Numbered from the stretch's first letter, positions 15,703-23,993 are shown. The stretch is DNA of 33,979 nt from Geoalkalibacter ferrihydriticus DSM 17813 (GCF_000820505.1 NZ_JWJD01000010.1:3635-37613); one strand, 5' to 3'. The notes: a model not told the origin generated them from the sequence alone. Numbers and translations: made by a program.

Positions 15703-17232
15703 ATGGATTTAAGAAAACAGTATGAAATTCATGAAAAAATAAATCCAGACGGATTGTATTCGAAATATTTGGCATCAGAATTTATTTCTGTCGAACCGGA
15801 AGAAATTGGTAAAGATTGTATGCATTTTTGCGTCCCTTTTGAAGAGCCAGAAAATTCAATAAAGAAAATAGTTTATAAAATTATTTCGTTTTTCGAAATT
15901 TTATTCCCAGAGTTCAAAATTAAATTTTTAGATAATCTAGAAAAATTATCTAAAAATAAAAAATTTATAAAAAAAATAAATTATTTTAAAAAGAAATTTT
16001 TTAACGCAAATGCTTGCGCAAATTTGGCAATAGAGAGCGGTGCAAAATATGTAGTGGTTAATAGCAAGCTTGTTAAGGGTGAAAATGTAATTTTTGTAAA
16101 AAATGTTATCGATGCTTTTTTGTGTATGGCAATCTCTCATAGAGAAAAAATTAATAAAACTGTTGTTTCTATAACTGGTTCTTGTGGAAAAACGACAACA
16201 AAAGAGTTGATAGCAACTGTTATATCGACCGAAAAAATAGCGGTCAAAACCAGGAGAAATTTTAATACAAATATTGGTGTGGGTCACACCATTTTAAAAA
16301 TTGGCAAATCTGTCGATGTTGGTGTCATCGAAATTGGATCTTCAGGGGGGCAATCTATTATAGATTTATGTCGGATTGCTCAACCTCAGCTTGGGCTTAT
16401 AACAAATGTTGGTAAAGCGCATCTTAAAGGGTTTGGTGGTGTTCAAGGGATTGTAAAAATAAAACGTCAGCTTTTTGATTACATCTCTGAACATCAAGGT
16501 TTTTTCTTCGCCAACATCGACGACCCCAATATCGTCAAAATTGTTGCCGACTATCCCTCCGTTTGGTCCTACGGACAACACCCATTGGCCTATATTCGCG
16601 GTGAAGCCATTGAAAGTGCCCCTTTCCTCAAGGTCCGCTGGTTCGTTCCAGAAAAATTTCAAGATCAAGCTGGGGGGCCTATTTTAGACATTCAGACGCA
16701 TCTTTTTGGCACCTACAATCTCTCAAATGTCCTCGCTGCCATTGCCGTTGGTGCCTACCTCGGTGTTAGCCCCGACAACATTCGCAAAGGAATTGAAACT
16801 TACGAGCCGGAAAATCACCGCTCGCAAATACTACCTAAGGGCGATATCACTTTCGTAATGGACGCCTACAACGCCAATCCCACCAGTATGCATGCCGCTA
16901 TTGACGATTTTGGGAAACTTGAAGCCCCTAAAAAAATCGCCATACTTGGCGACATGCTGGAATTGGGGGATTACAGCCTTAAAGAGCATGAGGATATGGT
17001 CGCTAAGCTGGCCGCTATGAAACTCGATGCCGTTTTATTCGTGGGCAAAGAGTTTGGACGGGCCGGCGCACACAAAGTCGGGCGGCATTTTTCATCGGCG
17101 GCAAAGCTTGCTGATTCCTTATCGTATGACGACCTTCGCCACGCGTATGTTCTGGTCAAAGGCTCGCGCGGCATCGGCCTTGAGGCGATCCTCAAAAAGT
17201 TTGATTTGCCGCAGGAAGAAGCAGACGCCTAA
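15703..17232 (+). CDS. MurF-like Mur ligase
   Basis: A 509-residue Mur ligase. The P-loop is GSCGKTTTKE at residues 159-168, followed by RRNFNTNIGVGHTIL, the Glu in GVIEIGSSGG and the NVGKAHLKGFGG loop. The C-terminal domain has ENHRSQILPKGDITFVMDAYNANPTSM, the family's DAYNANP motif, and ILGDMLELG. MurF joins D-Ala-D-Ala to UDP-MurNAc-tripeptide. Here the gene sits in a sugar cluster, so a dedicated paralogue adding a dipeptide or amino acid to the polymer unit is possible. The N-terminal part is long (about 155 residues before the P-loop) with a Lys/Phe-rich stretch. Composition jumps from very AT-rich to balanced near 16490. GAGGAA precedes the start. Confidence 0.87.
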   Translation: MDLRKQYEIHEKINPDGLYSKYLASEFISVEPEEIGKDCMHFCVPFEEPENSIKKIVYKIISFFEILFPEFKIKFLDNLEKLSKNKKFIKKINYFKKKFFNANACANLAIESGAKYVVVNSKLVKGENVIFVKNVIDAFLCMAISHREKINKTVVSITGSCGKTTTKELIATVISTEKIAVKTRRNFNTNIGVGHTILKIGKSVDVGVIEIGSSGGQSIIDLCRIAQPQLGLITNVGKAHLKGFGGVQGIVKIKRQLFDYISEHQGFFFANIDDPNIVKIVADYPSVWSYGQHPLAYIRGEAIESAPFLKVRWFVPEKFQDQAGGPILDIQTHLFGTYNLSNVLAAIAVGAYLGVSPDNIRKGIETYEPENHRSQILPKGDITFVMDAYNANPTSMHAAIDDFGKLEAPKKIAILGDMLELGDYSLKEHEDMVAKLAAMKLDAVLFVGKEFGRAGAHKVGRHFSSAAKLADSLSYDDLRHAYVLVKGSRGIGLEAILKKFDLPQEEADA

Positions 17233-17843
17233 TGGTTATTCTGCCTGAGCCGTTGCGCCTCAAACTCAGAGTAAACTTCCTGATTCTTCATTTGCGCGGG
17301 CAGGGTATTCCCTGTTGGATTCAGGCCCATTACCGCACGCCCGATCGCGCCCACCGCTGGAGTACCGCTTATAGTGTTCTCAGCGGCAAAATCAACGTCG
17401 GCGATTTGCGTTGTCTTGCAGATGGTCGTGATCTTGACGGCAATCTCTGGTTTAAGCCTGAATGGGCGCCAGGGGCGGGCGACCGCGCACCGGCGAATGA
17501 GTTTGCAGCGATCGTGGCCAATGCAAATGAACTTGGCCCGCGCAAGCCAGTGTATGCTGAAGAAGGATATGCGTCGACTGACCCACGGCGGCGGCCAAAT
17601 CTGGCGGAAATCCCCATATCAAAGCATATCACTGGACGCGCTATAGATTTGAATGTGGAGTGGGCAGCATTGGGTGGACCTTGGAGCGCGCAGGCCGATG
17701 AGCTCATCGCGCGCTATGGCTTGTGTCGTCCTGTTACCTCTGAAAGCTGGCATGTTGAAAGGAATAAGGCCCATGGCATGAATGTCCCGCTTAGGGAATT
17801 GTTTGTAGCCATTTGGAAGTATCTACTGCGCCGCTTCAAGTAA
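17232..17843 (+). CDS. M15-family D,D-peptidase-like protein (VanY/VanX type)
   Basis: A 203-residue zinc peptidase of the M15 family. ISKHITGRAIDL gives His132 and Asp139, and SESWHVE gives the catalytic Glu171 and the third zinc ligand His174. These match the order seen in VanX/VanY D-Ala-D-Ala peptidases. No signal peptide is present, so it may be cytoplasmic, like VanX. Its ATG overlaps the Mur ligase stop by one base (TAATG), indicating tight coupling. A ligase and a peptidase for the same peptide bond in one operon suggests editing or recycling of a dipeptide-bearing intermediate (inference). Confidence 0.82.
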   Translation: MVILPEPLRLKLRVNFLILHLRGQGIPCWIQAHYRTPDRAHRWSTAYSVLSGKINVGDLRCLADGRDLDGNLWFKPEWAPGAGDRAPANEFAAIVANANELGPRKPVYAEEGYASTDPRRRPNLAEIPISKHITGRAIDLNVEWAALGGPWSAQADELIARYGLCRPVTSESWHVERNKAHGMNVPLRELFVAIWKYLLRRFK

Positions 17844-17927
17844 AAAGGGCTAAAATAATAAATAATTGGCATGTTGTCATCGGAACCCGCAAACTGAAAA
17901 CCTTGTCTTGTGTCCGTTTTTTCATTT

Positions 17928-17947
17928 AAAAGGTTGAAACCTTTTTT
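17928..17947 (+). terminator. Possible rho-independent terminator after the M15 gene
   Basis: AAAAGGT pairs with ACCTTTT around a TGAA loop, followed by further T residues. The stem is short and AT-rich, so it would be weak. The surrounding 17844-18110 is AT-rich and I see no gene in it. Confidence 0.4.
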
Positions 17948-18110
17948 ATCTGCTTTGTGATTGGGAAAGAATGTCCTTTGTAAACTTTTATGTTGAAAAA
18001 TATTTCAAAACTTTCTCGTTAACTTTTGTATGTTGTGTCAAGAATTTTTTGAAAAGTTTTTATTCTGCGCACCAAACTCATGGACGTCTATTTTAGAACG
18101 AAAAAATCTT

Positions 18111-19067
18111 ATGGAAAAACTTAAAAAAAACGATGATTGCAAATTTAAAGTCAGCATTGTTATTCCGACTTTTAATAATGAAGAATACATATTGGATGCT
18201 TTGGAGAGTGTAATTAATCAAAGTTATAAAAATATTGAAATAGTTGTTGTCGATGATGGTTCGACAGATGGTACACAGTATGCTTTGGAAAAATATAAAA
18301 ATAAGATCAAGTATATATATCAAAAAAATAGAGGTGTTTCTGCAGCGAGGAACAAAGGGATAAGTGTATCAACTGGAGATTTTATATGTTTTTTGGATTC
18401 AGATGATATCTTCGAAAAAAATAAAATTGAAAAACAATTAAAGATTCATAAAGAGAACGAACAGTTGTGTGTTTCATACACAGATATGGCAATTTTCAAT
18501 GGCGGAAAAAATTTTGAAAAAAGTTACCATAAAAAGAATAATATGAATTGCCAAAGTGGATTTATATTTAAAAATGTTGTTCTTGGAAATATAATTTCAA
18601 CAATAACTGTAATGATAAAGAGGGAAGTTTTCAATAACGTCGGGTTATTCGATGAAAGCTTGAATATAGGGGAAGATTACGATATGTGGCTCCGTATCGC
18701 TAGCCAGTACGAAGTTGGGTATGTTCCAGAGGTGCTTTCTTTTTACAGGCGTGGACACCAGAGTTTAACCACAAGGAAACCAACCTCTACATTCAGGGAG
18801 CCAGTTCTTGTGTCTATTATTAAAAAGCACCTCGCTTTGAATAAAGACCTAAAAAAACAAATTCCTATTGTAAAGCTCAGGAGAAGGCTTTTCCAACCTT
18901 ATTTTGATAGTGGGTGGTCTCAATACCATGCCGGTAATTTTTTTCTTTCGTTCAATTATTTCAAGGCAGGTCTTCGATATTGGCCTTTAAATTTGAAAAC
19001 TTATTTTTATTGCATTGCCTGTCTTGTAGGGAATTATTTAAATAAAAATAAAATTATGAAAAAATAA
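18111..19067 (+). CDS. Glycosyltransferase family 2 (GT-A)
   Basis: A 318-residue GT-A enzyme. FKVSIVIPTFNNEEYILDAL is the opening strand, VVVDDGSTDGT the nucleotide-binding loop, and NRGVSAARNKGI and ICFLDSDDIF contain the DxD-type metal site. DESLNIGEDYDMWLRIA holds the acidic ED motif for the catalytic base. It adds a single sugar to the lipid-linked unit. I prefer ATG 18111 since it starts the domain directly; an upstream ATG at 18030 adds 27 residues of non-family sequence. The gene is AT-rich, like the GNAT and pyruvyl-transferase-like genes, and likely shares their origin. A decayed IS30 follows it. Confidence 0.88.
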   Translation: MEKLKKNDDCKFKVSIVIPTFNNEEYILDALESVINQSYKNIEIVVVDDGSTDGTQYALEKYKNKIKYIYQKNRGVSAARNKGISVSTGDFICFLDSDDIFEKNKIEKQLKIHKENEQLCVSYTDMAIFNGGKNFEKSYHKKNNMNCQSGFIFKNVVLGNIISTITVMIKREVFNNVGLFDESLNIGEDYDMWLRIASQYEVGYVPEVLSFYRRGHQSLTTRKPTSTFREPVLVSIIKKHLALNKDLKKQIPIVKLRRRLFQPYFDSGWSQYHAGNFFLSFNYFKAGLRYWPLNLKTYFYCIACLVGNYLNKNKIMKK

Positions 19068-19122
19068 TGGAATTATACGATCCGAATTAATAATGGTCGC
19101 ATTGCGTTTGAAAAAATCACGC

Positions 19123-20216
19123 GGATTCAATTCGCTAGTTCAATAGGTGGATCAATTCCAAAAAATACCTGATTCGGGGTTTTGAACCCATGGCATTTTC
19201 TTGGGCGATTGTTGAGTTTTTCCATTACGGCCCACACTTCGGCATCAGAGACAGCGGCAAGATTTTGACCTTTAGGAAAATATTGCCGGATCAGACCGTT
19301 GGTATTCTCGTTCAGGTCCCGTTCCCAGGAATGGTAGGGATGGGCAAAGTATCCACTGGCATCGAGATCTTCGCCAATCCGCTGATGGTAGGCGAAATCC
19401 TTGCCGTTGTCATACGTCAGAGTTTGTCCCTCAGAGGCCAACGGTTTAGGCTGCGTCACGATAGCGTCCTCAACGTTTTGGGCCGACTGACTGGCAACCT
19501 TGGCAATGACGCTCAGTCGTGACTTGCGTTCCACCAGAGACACAAGTGCGGCCGCGCCGCGTTTGCCAACAACGGTATCGACTTCCCAGCCTCCGATTCG
19601 GCTTCGTTGATTAACAATATCAGGTCGCCCGTCGATAGAAACACGCCCTTTGATCTGTCCGCTGTCCGCGTCGATCAGGGCAACCATAGCGCTTTTTACG
19701 CGGTTTTTGGCAGCGCAGGCTGCGGTGCAGGTGGCGGTGCAGGTGGCGGTGCATATCCCCGCCATGTTGCTTGGCGAAGGATGTAGCGATAGCTCCATTT
19801 GTGGCTGACATTGATTGATTCTTCAAGTTGCACAGCCAATCGCTGACTTGCTCTGGGCTCCAGTCTTCGCGCAGCAGCCTCTCAGCCCGAGCCCAGGCCT
19901 GCGATGAAATTCGAGGCTTTGCCTTCCACGGCGCTTGAGGGCAAAAGTGTGCGCCTCCTTGGATAGCCTCTATGGCCGGGGTTACGACGAAGTTCTCGGC
20001 TGACGGTGGACTTGTGGTGCCCGATAATCTGAGCGATCTCGCTCTGATTTTGCCCGGCTGCATTCAGGGCATAAATCTGATATCGTTCTTCTCGAGTAAG
20101 CATCTGTGTAGTGACTCATCTGTGCTCCTCTAACTTTGGTCGGTGAGGGAAGCCATGAGCCTACCGCAGCTTACACTTCAAACCAACCTGGTAGAGTTCA
20201 CCTACGAGTTGAATTC
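19123..20216 (-). mobile_element. Decayed IS30-family insertion sequence
   Basis: About 1.09 kb, the usual IS30 size. Possible terminal inverted repeats are GATTCAATTCG at the left and the complement of CGAGTTGAATTC at the right; they match at most of the first 12-13 positions. It contains one broken transposase gene. The element sits between the GT2 and the pyruvyl-transferase-like gene, on the strand opposite to them. No clear target duplication was seen. Confidence 0.65.
19127..20103 (-). pseudogene. IS30-family transposase, multiple frameshifts
   Basis: The N-terminal helix-turn-helix (MLTREERYQIYALNAAGQ, then HKSTVSRELRRNPG) is in one frame from 20103. The middle part (AERLLREDWSPEQVSDWL) is in a second frame, a short VSHKWSYRYIL piece is in a third, and the DDE catalytic part (SRIGGWEVDTVVGKRG, TYDNGKDFAYHQ, then NENTNGLIRQYFPKG and NRPRKCHGFKTPNQVF) is in another frame. 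At least three shifts are needed to join them, so no active transposase is made. A 12-base tandem repeat at 19723-19752 expands the HLHRHLHR segment. Confidence 0.85.
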
Positions 20217-20250
20217 AGGTCATTTATTTAAATGAATTTGGAGAAATGCC

Positions 20251-21186
20251 GTGGAAATATATTATTGGAAGGTCAACCCTTCAAATTTTGGGGATGAATT
20301 GAACCCTTGGCTATGGAAAAAAATCTTGCCAGAAATTTTTTCATCAAGTGAGGTGGGGGATAATAGTGGAAAATTGTTTGTTGGAATTGGAACTTTAATA
20401 AATCATAAGCTACCGAAAGAGCGAGATAAAATAATTTTTGGAGCTGGTGTTGGGTATGGTGATTTGCCTACAATTGACGATTCTTACAGTATATATTTTG
20501 TTAGAGGCCCCCTAAGTGCAGATGCGCTTAAGTTAAGTAAGGATAAGTTTATAACCGATCCTGCTATACTGATTAATTCCTGTCTTGAGGATACAAAAAA
20601 GAAAATAGTAAATAAGCATAAAATTTCATTTTCTCCACATTATTCTTCTTACAAGTGGGGGGACTGGGATGAAGTTTGCAGAAAAGTTGGTATTAAATGC
20701 ATAAGTCCGTTTCAAAAAGTAGATAAAGTTATTTTAGATATCTGTTCTAGCGAACTGGTTATAACTGATTCAATGCATGGTGCTATATTTGCTGATTCTT
20801 TAAGGATTCCATGGATTCCGATACACCCCAATTATGGGCATATACTCGATTTTAAATGGAGAGACTGGTCCCAATCAATGTGCCTTGAATACGCTCCCCA
20901 TTATGTCGATCCTGTTTGGCGAGGTGGTTGTCATAAACCATTTAAGCAACAAATCAAAAACTTGATTAAGCGCGGTCTGCATTCTTCTGGCGTTTGGAGG
21001 GAGGGATGGGAGCCACCTGAAATGCCGCGAAGTAAACCAGGTGTTGTTGAGAAGGCAGGTGCTCAACTTTTAAGGTTAGCTAATAATGAACAGCGGTTTT
21101 TGAGCCGTGATAATATATTTGAAGATAAGCTAAATATGTGTTTAGAGAAAGTTGAACAATTCAGACGAGAATTCGCGCCTCGCTAG
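20251..21186 (+). CDS. Polysaccharide pyruvyl transferase family protein (WcaK/CsaB-like)
   Basis: A 311-residue protein. The N-terminus MEIYYWKVNPSNFGDELNPW has the NFGDEL signature of the family. ELVITDSMHGAIFADSLRIP contains the conserved S-x-H-G-A-I-F motif at the donor site, followed by the short acceptor-side motif IPIHPNYG. Family enzymes transfer pyruvate from PEP to a sugar as a ketal, giving an acidic group; some members are glycosyltransferases. A GTG start at 20251 is supported by GGAG seven bases upstream. The gene is AT-rich until about 20900 and then becomes more balanced. The IS30 remnant ends 34 bases before its start and separates it from the GT2. Confidence 0.83.
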   Translation: MEIYYWKVNPSNFGDELNPWLWKKILPEIFSSSEVGDNSGKLFVGIGTLINHKLPKERDKIIFGAGVGYGDLPTIDDSYSIYFVRGPLSADALKLSKDKFITDPAILINSCLEDTKKKIVNKHKISFSPHYSSYKWGDWDEVCRKVGIKCISPFQKVDKVILDICSSELVITDSMHGAIFADSLRIPWIPIHPNYGHILDFKWRDWSQSMCLEYAPHYVDPVWRGGCHKPFKQQIKNLIKRGLHSSGVWREGWEPPEMPRSKPGVVEKAGAQLLRLANNEQRFLSRDNIFEDKLNMCLEKVEQFRREFAPR

Positions 21187-21230
21187 CTCTTACTCACATA
21201 TAGCTTGAAAAAGACAGGCTTGGATGCTCT

Positions 21231-22418
21231 ATGCGCATTAAAAACCCCATAATCATCTCCCAATTTGGCCCCCCCGCCCTGGCCGCTATCCGCAGCTGGG
21301 GCCGCCGTGGCGCTCGCGTCGGACTGATCCAGATCGTCGCCGAAGGCGAGCCTGTCCCTCAATCGCGCTATCTGGCCGACCATATCGCCATGACCGCGGA
21401 TGACCTGCTCAACGGCGACGGATTGGCACGTGCCATTACATTTATGCGCGATTTCGGCGCCGATATTCTTCTGCCCATCAACGAACAATTCGCCTGTCTT
21501 CTGGATGAAAATCGGCATCTGCTGCCTGCGGGCATCAAGCTGATGTTTTCCGGCGCCGAGGCAACACGTGCCGTTCTGTCCAAAAGCCGCCAGATCGAAA
21601 CGGCACGACGTTTAGGGATGTGCCTCTTGCCGACTTGGGAAATCGGGGGCGGAAATTTTGATTTTTCTGTATTCAGTGCAGAAGATTTTCCTTTGTGTTT
21701 GCGCCCCGCCAAACCGGGCGGTGTGCGGCCTTCATTCAAGGTTCAGATTGCGCGCAGCACAAAAGAGCTTGATGCCTTCATCGGGGGGATTAAGCAATTC
21801 GGCAGTCCGGTTTTGGCGCAACCCTTTACCAATGTGCCCAACCTGGTCGTGCATGGCGCGCGCGGTCCCGACGGAACCGCCTGCGGCGTAGAAGGCTTTA
21901 TCGTTGCGCGCAAGTTCGAAGGGGTGACGTTGACGATTCGCCCCTTTGCCATCAGCGACGAACTGCGCCGCCAGTGCATGGCGTTTGTCGAAGAGTTTAA
22001 GGTGATCGGGCCCTATCATTTCGAATTTCTTTACGATCCGGCGACCGGCACACCCTGGTTTCTGGAACTCAACAGCCGCCTGGGTGGCACCACTGCCAAG
22101 GTGATGTCGTGCGGCTACGATGAACCGGCCTGGGCACTGAAAGCTTTTGGTTATGATGTTGATCCTGGCCGCACGCGCACCGACGTGACGGCCTCAAGCA
22201 AAAAAGCTATCGGCAAGTTTCTTCTCAGCGCCCTTAAAGGCAAGCTCACCCCCCTTGATTACCCTGACGAACCACGCTGGAAACGTATTGTCATGGCCCT
22301 CTACGGTTTTGCCGCCTGGCGCGATGATGTGTTTGCCTGGGATGATCTGCCTGCCGCAATGACGTTGTATGGTTTGACCCTCAATGGGAAGAAACAGGTG
22401 GAAAAGGTGCGGACGTAG
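21231..22418 (+). CDS. ATP-grasp ligase
   Basis: A 395-residue ATP-grasp enzyme. A Rossmann-like pre-ATP domain begins IIISQFGPPALAAIRSWGRRG and RYLADH follows. SKSRQIETARRLGM opens the ATP-grasp part, FPLCLRPAKPGGVRPSFK covers the nucleotide loop, and WFLELNSRLGGTTAK has the E-x-N metal ligands. It belongs with carboxylate-amine ligases that use a bound acyl-phosphate. It follows the pyruvyl-transferase-like gene by 44 bases, is GC-rich and begins the REP-bearing side of the locus. Its stop codon TAG 22416-22418 lies in the GTAG head of a REP. The substrate cannot be told from sequence. Confidence 0.82.
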   Translation: MRIKNPIIISQFGPPALAAIRSWGRRGARVGLIQIVAEGEPVPQSRYLADHIAMTADDLLNGDGLARAITFMRDFGADILLPINEQFACLLDENRHLLPAGIKLMFSGAEATRAVLSKSRQIETARRLGMCLLPTWEIGGGNFDFSVFSAEDFPLCLRPAKPGGVRPSFKVQIARSTKELDAFIGGIKQFGSPVLAQPFTNVPNLVVHGARGPDGTACGVEGFIVARKFEGVTLTIRPFAISDELRRQCMAFVEEFKVIGPYHFEFLYDPATGTPWFLELNSRLGGTTAKVMSCGYDEPAWALKAFGYDVDPGRTRTDVTASSKKAIGKFLLSALKGKLTPLDYPDEPRWKRIVMALYGFAAWRDDVFAWDDLPAAMTLYGLTLNGKKQVEKVRT

Positions 22419-22531
22419 GGGCAAGGCATGCCTTGCCCAGGGCGACGCATGCGTCGCCCCTGCGCGGAGCGGTTGGGTGAATCCGCAATGCGCGATGATG
22501 TTTGACCGTAGGGGCGCAGCATGCTGCGCCC
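22415..22531. repeat. Composite REP element (two hairpins, conserved linker, third hairpin), copy A
   Basis: GTAGGGGC with stem CAAGGC, then CCCAGGGC with stem CGACGC ending CCCCTGC at 22463. A 44-base linker follows (GCGGAGCGGTTGGG onwards), then GTAG at 22508 with stem CGCAGC/GCTGCG. The first TAG is the stop codon of the ATP-grasp gene. The linker recurs in copies at 23524, 24512 and 28676. Confidence 0.9.
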
Positions 22532-22564
22532 TTTGCACTGAAATTAACGGAGGGAGGATTGGCC

Positions 22565-23500
22565 ATGAACGGCGCCAAAAAAATCAAAAAGGTTCTGGTT
22601 CTGTGCGGAGGCAACTCATCGGAGCGCTCCGTTTCCTTGGTGAGCGGCAAGGCGTGCGCGGATGCTTTGCGGCGGCTTGGCTATGAGGTGTCCGTGGTGG
22701 ATACCGACGACATGCGCGATGCGGTTCAACAGATCCTGAGCATCGCCCCGGATGTTGTTTTCAACGCCTTGCATGGCCGCCAGGGAGAAGACGGCTGCGT
22801 GCAGGGTTTTCTCAATCTGGTTGGACTTCCTTACACGCATTCGGGTGTCATGGCCTCGGCGGTTGCGATGGACAAGGTGGCGACCAAGCAATTGCTTGCA
22901 GGCGTCGGGGTGCCGAGCCCGGGGGGTATCACCTGCACCCTTTCCGCGCTGCGCGAGAAAGAGCTTATGGCGCGGCCCTATGTTGTCAAGCCGGTGTGCG
23001 ACGGATCATCCAAGGGGGTTGTGATTGTGCAATCGGGTGAGGATCTGGACGCCTTGTTCGGCGATGCCGATCTCGCCCAGGAGGTGCTTGTCGAGGAATT
23101 TATCGCCGGACATGAATTGACCGTAGGCGTCATGGAGGGCAAGGCGTTTGCCGTGACCGAATTGAAACCCGAATCGGGCTGGTACGATTTCGAGGCCAAA
23201 TACACCGCCGGAAAAACCCTGCACCTTTTGCCTGCCTCCCTGCCGCCCGTGGTTTATCAGGCTGCGCTGCGCCATGCCGAGCAGGCGCACGCGGTGTTGG
23301 GCTGCCGGGGTATCAGCCGTTCTGATTTTCGCTATGACCCCGCCCGGGAAAACGATGAAAACCATGGTCTGTATTTTCTCGAAATCAACACCCAACCCGG
23401 TATGACCGAACTGAGCCTTGCCCCGGAACAGGCCATTTATTGCGGATATACCTTTGATACCTTCGTGGATCGGTTGGTGCAATTGGCGCAGGTGGATTGA
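22565..23500 (+). CDS. ddl: D-alanine--D-alanine ligase
   Basis: A 311-residue ATP-grasp ligase of the Ddl family, which joins two D-alanines using ATP. KVLVLCGGNSSERSVSLVSG is the N-terminal loop with the conserved S-E-R-x-V-S. FNALHGRQGEDGCVQGF carries the catalytic HGxxGEDG motif, and LPYTHSGVMASAVAMDK is the family-typical substrate region. YVVKPVCDGSSKGVVIV is the ATP loop and FLEINTQPGMT the metal site with Glu and Asn. The start at 22565 follows AGGGAGGA at 7-8 bases. No mur/fts operon surrounds it; it sits between an EPS ATP-grasp gene and REP DNA, so it may be a locus-specific copy. Whether it is the only ddl of the genome cannot be judged. Confidence 0.93.
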   Translation: MNGAKKIKKVLVLCGGNSSERSVSLVSGKACADALRRLGYEVSVVDTDDMRDAVQQILSIAPDVVFNALHGRQGEDGCVQGFLNLVGLPYTHSGVMASAVAMDKVATKQLLAGVGVPSPGGITCTLSALREKELMARPYVVKPVCDGSSKGVVIVQSGEDLDALFGDADLAQEVLVEEFIAGHELTVGVMEGKAFAVTELKPESGWYDFEAKYTAGKTLHLLPASLPPVVYQAALRHAEQAHAVLGCRGISRSDFRYDPARENDENHGLYFLEINTQPGMTELSLAPEQAIYCGYTFDTFVDRLVQLAQVD

Positions 23501-23523
23501 GCCGCAATCGGTCGTACACCGGT

Positions 23524-23629
23524 GCCTAGCCCAGGGCGACGCATGCGTCGCCCCTACGCGGAACGGTTGGATGAAACGGTTAATGCGCGGGGATGATTGA
23601 CCGCATGGGCGCAGCATGCTGCGCCCATG
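23524..23629. repeat. Composite REP element, copy B
   Basis: Its left hairpin is eroded (CCTAGCCCAGGG). The CGACGC stem ends CTAC at 23557. A 45-base linker (GCGGAACGGTTGGATG onwards) leads to GCATGGGC with stem CGCAGC at 23603-23629. The second head reads GCAT instead of GTAG. Confidence 0.85.
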
Positions 23630-23640
23630 TTATGCTTGCC

Positions 23641-23724
23641 CAGGGCGGTTTCGCCGTTAACGTGCGCGATTGGGAATTGGCGATCAACGGCCAACCCCTT
23701 TTTACCATCGACCCTCTGCGCTAG
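23641..23724 (+). pseudogene. C-terminal remnant resembling DUF4160
   Basis: An open frame in register with TAG 23722 reads FAVNVRDWELAINGQPLF and ends TIDPLR. This resembles the last residues of DUF4160 proteins (NW-x-x-A-x-x-x-x-P-L-x-x-I-x-P-L). DUF4160 genes often stand directly before a DUF2442 gene, as here. The rest of the gene is missing; REP copy B lies where it should be. The TAG overlaps the next gene's ribosome site. Confidence 0.5.
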
Positions 23725-23732
23725 GAGGTTTT

Positions 23733-23993
23733 ATGGAATCAGTGATCCGCGTTGTTGCACGTGATGATTTCCATTTGGAGTTATGGTTCAGAAGTGGAGA
23801 GCATCGTATTTTCGATGCCCGGCCTTATTTGGATCGAGGTGTGTTCCAGCGATTAAAGAACGTTGCCTTGTTCAAACAGGCGTATGTTGCCATGGACACA
23901 GTTTGTTGGCCCGGTGATCTGGATATCGCACCGGAAACTCTCTATGACCTGTCGGTTTTGGTAAAACGGACCGAAAACCATGCCTGTTGTTGA
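23733..23993 (+). CDS. DUF2442 domain protein
   Basis: An 86-residue protein (SVIRVVARDDFHLELWFRSG, then FDARPYLDRGVFQRLKNVAL and CWPGDLDIAPETLYD). This matches the DUF2442 pattern of a small beta domain with a W-x-x-x-x-D-I-x-P-E-T-L-Y motif. The function is unknown; the family often pairs with DUF4160 and is sometimes grouped with toxin-antitoxin modules. TAGGAGG is ideally spaced before ATG 23733. Its supposed partner is only a remnant just upstream. Confidence 0.8.
   Translation: MESVIRVVARDDFHLELWFRSGEHRIFDARPYLDRGVFQRLKNVALFKQAYVAMDTVCWPGDLDIAPETLYDLSVLVKRTENHACC

Noticed and set aside
17860-17900. Possible sigma-54 promoter (TTGGCATGTTGTCATCGG)
   Set aside because: The GG is present but no GC lies at the required 10-base spacing, so it does not meet the -24/-12 rule.
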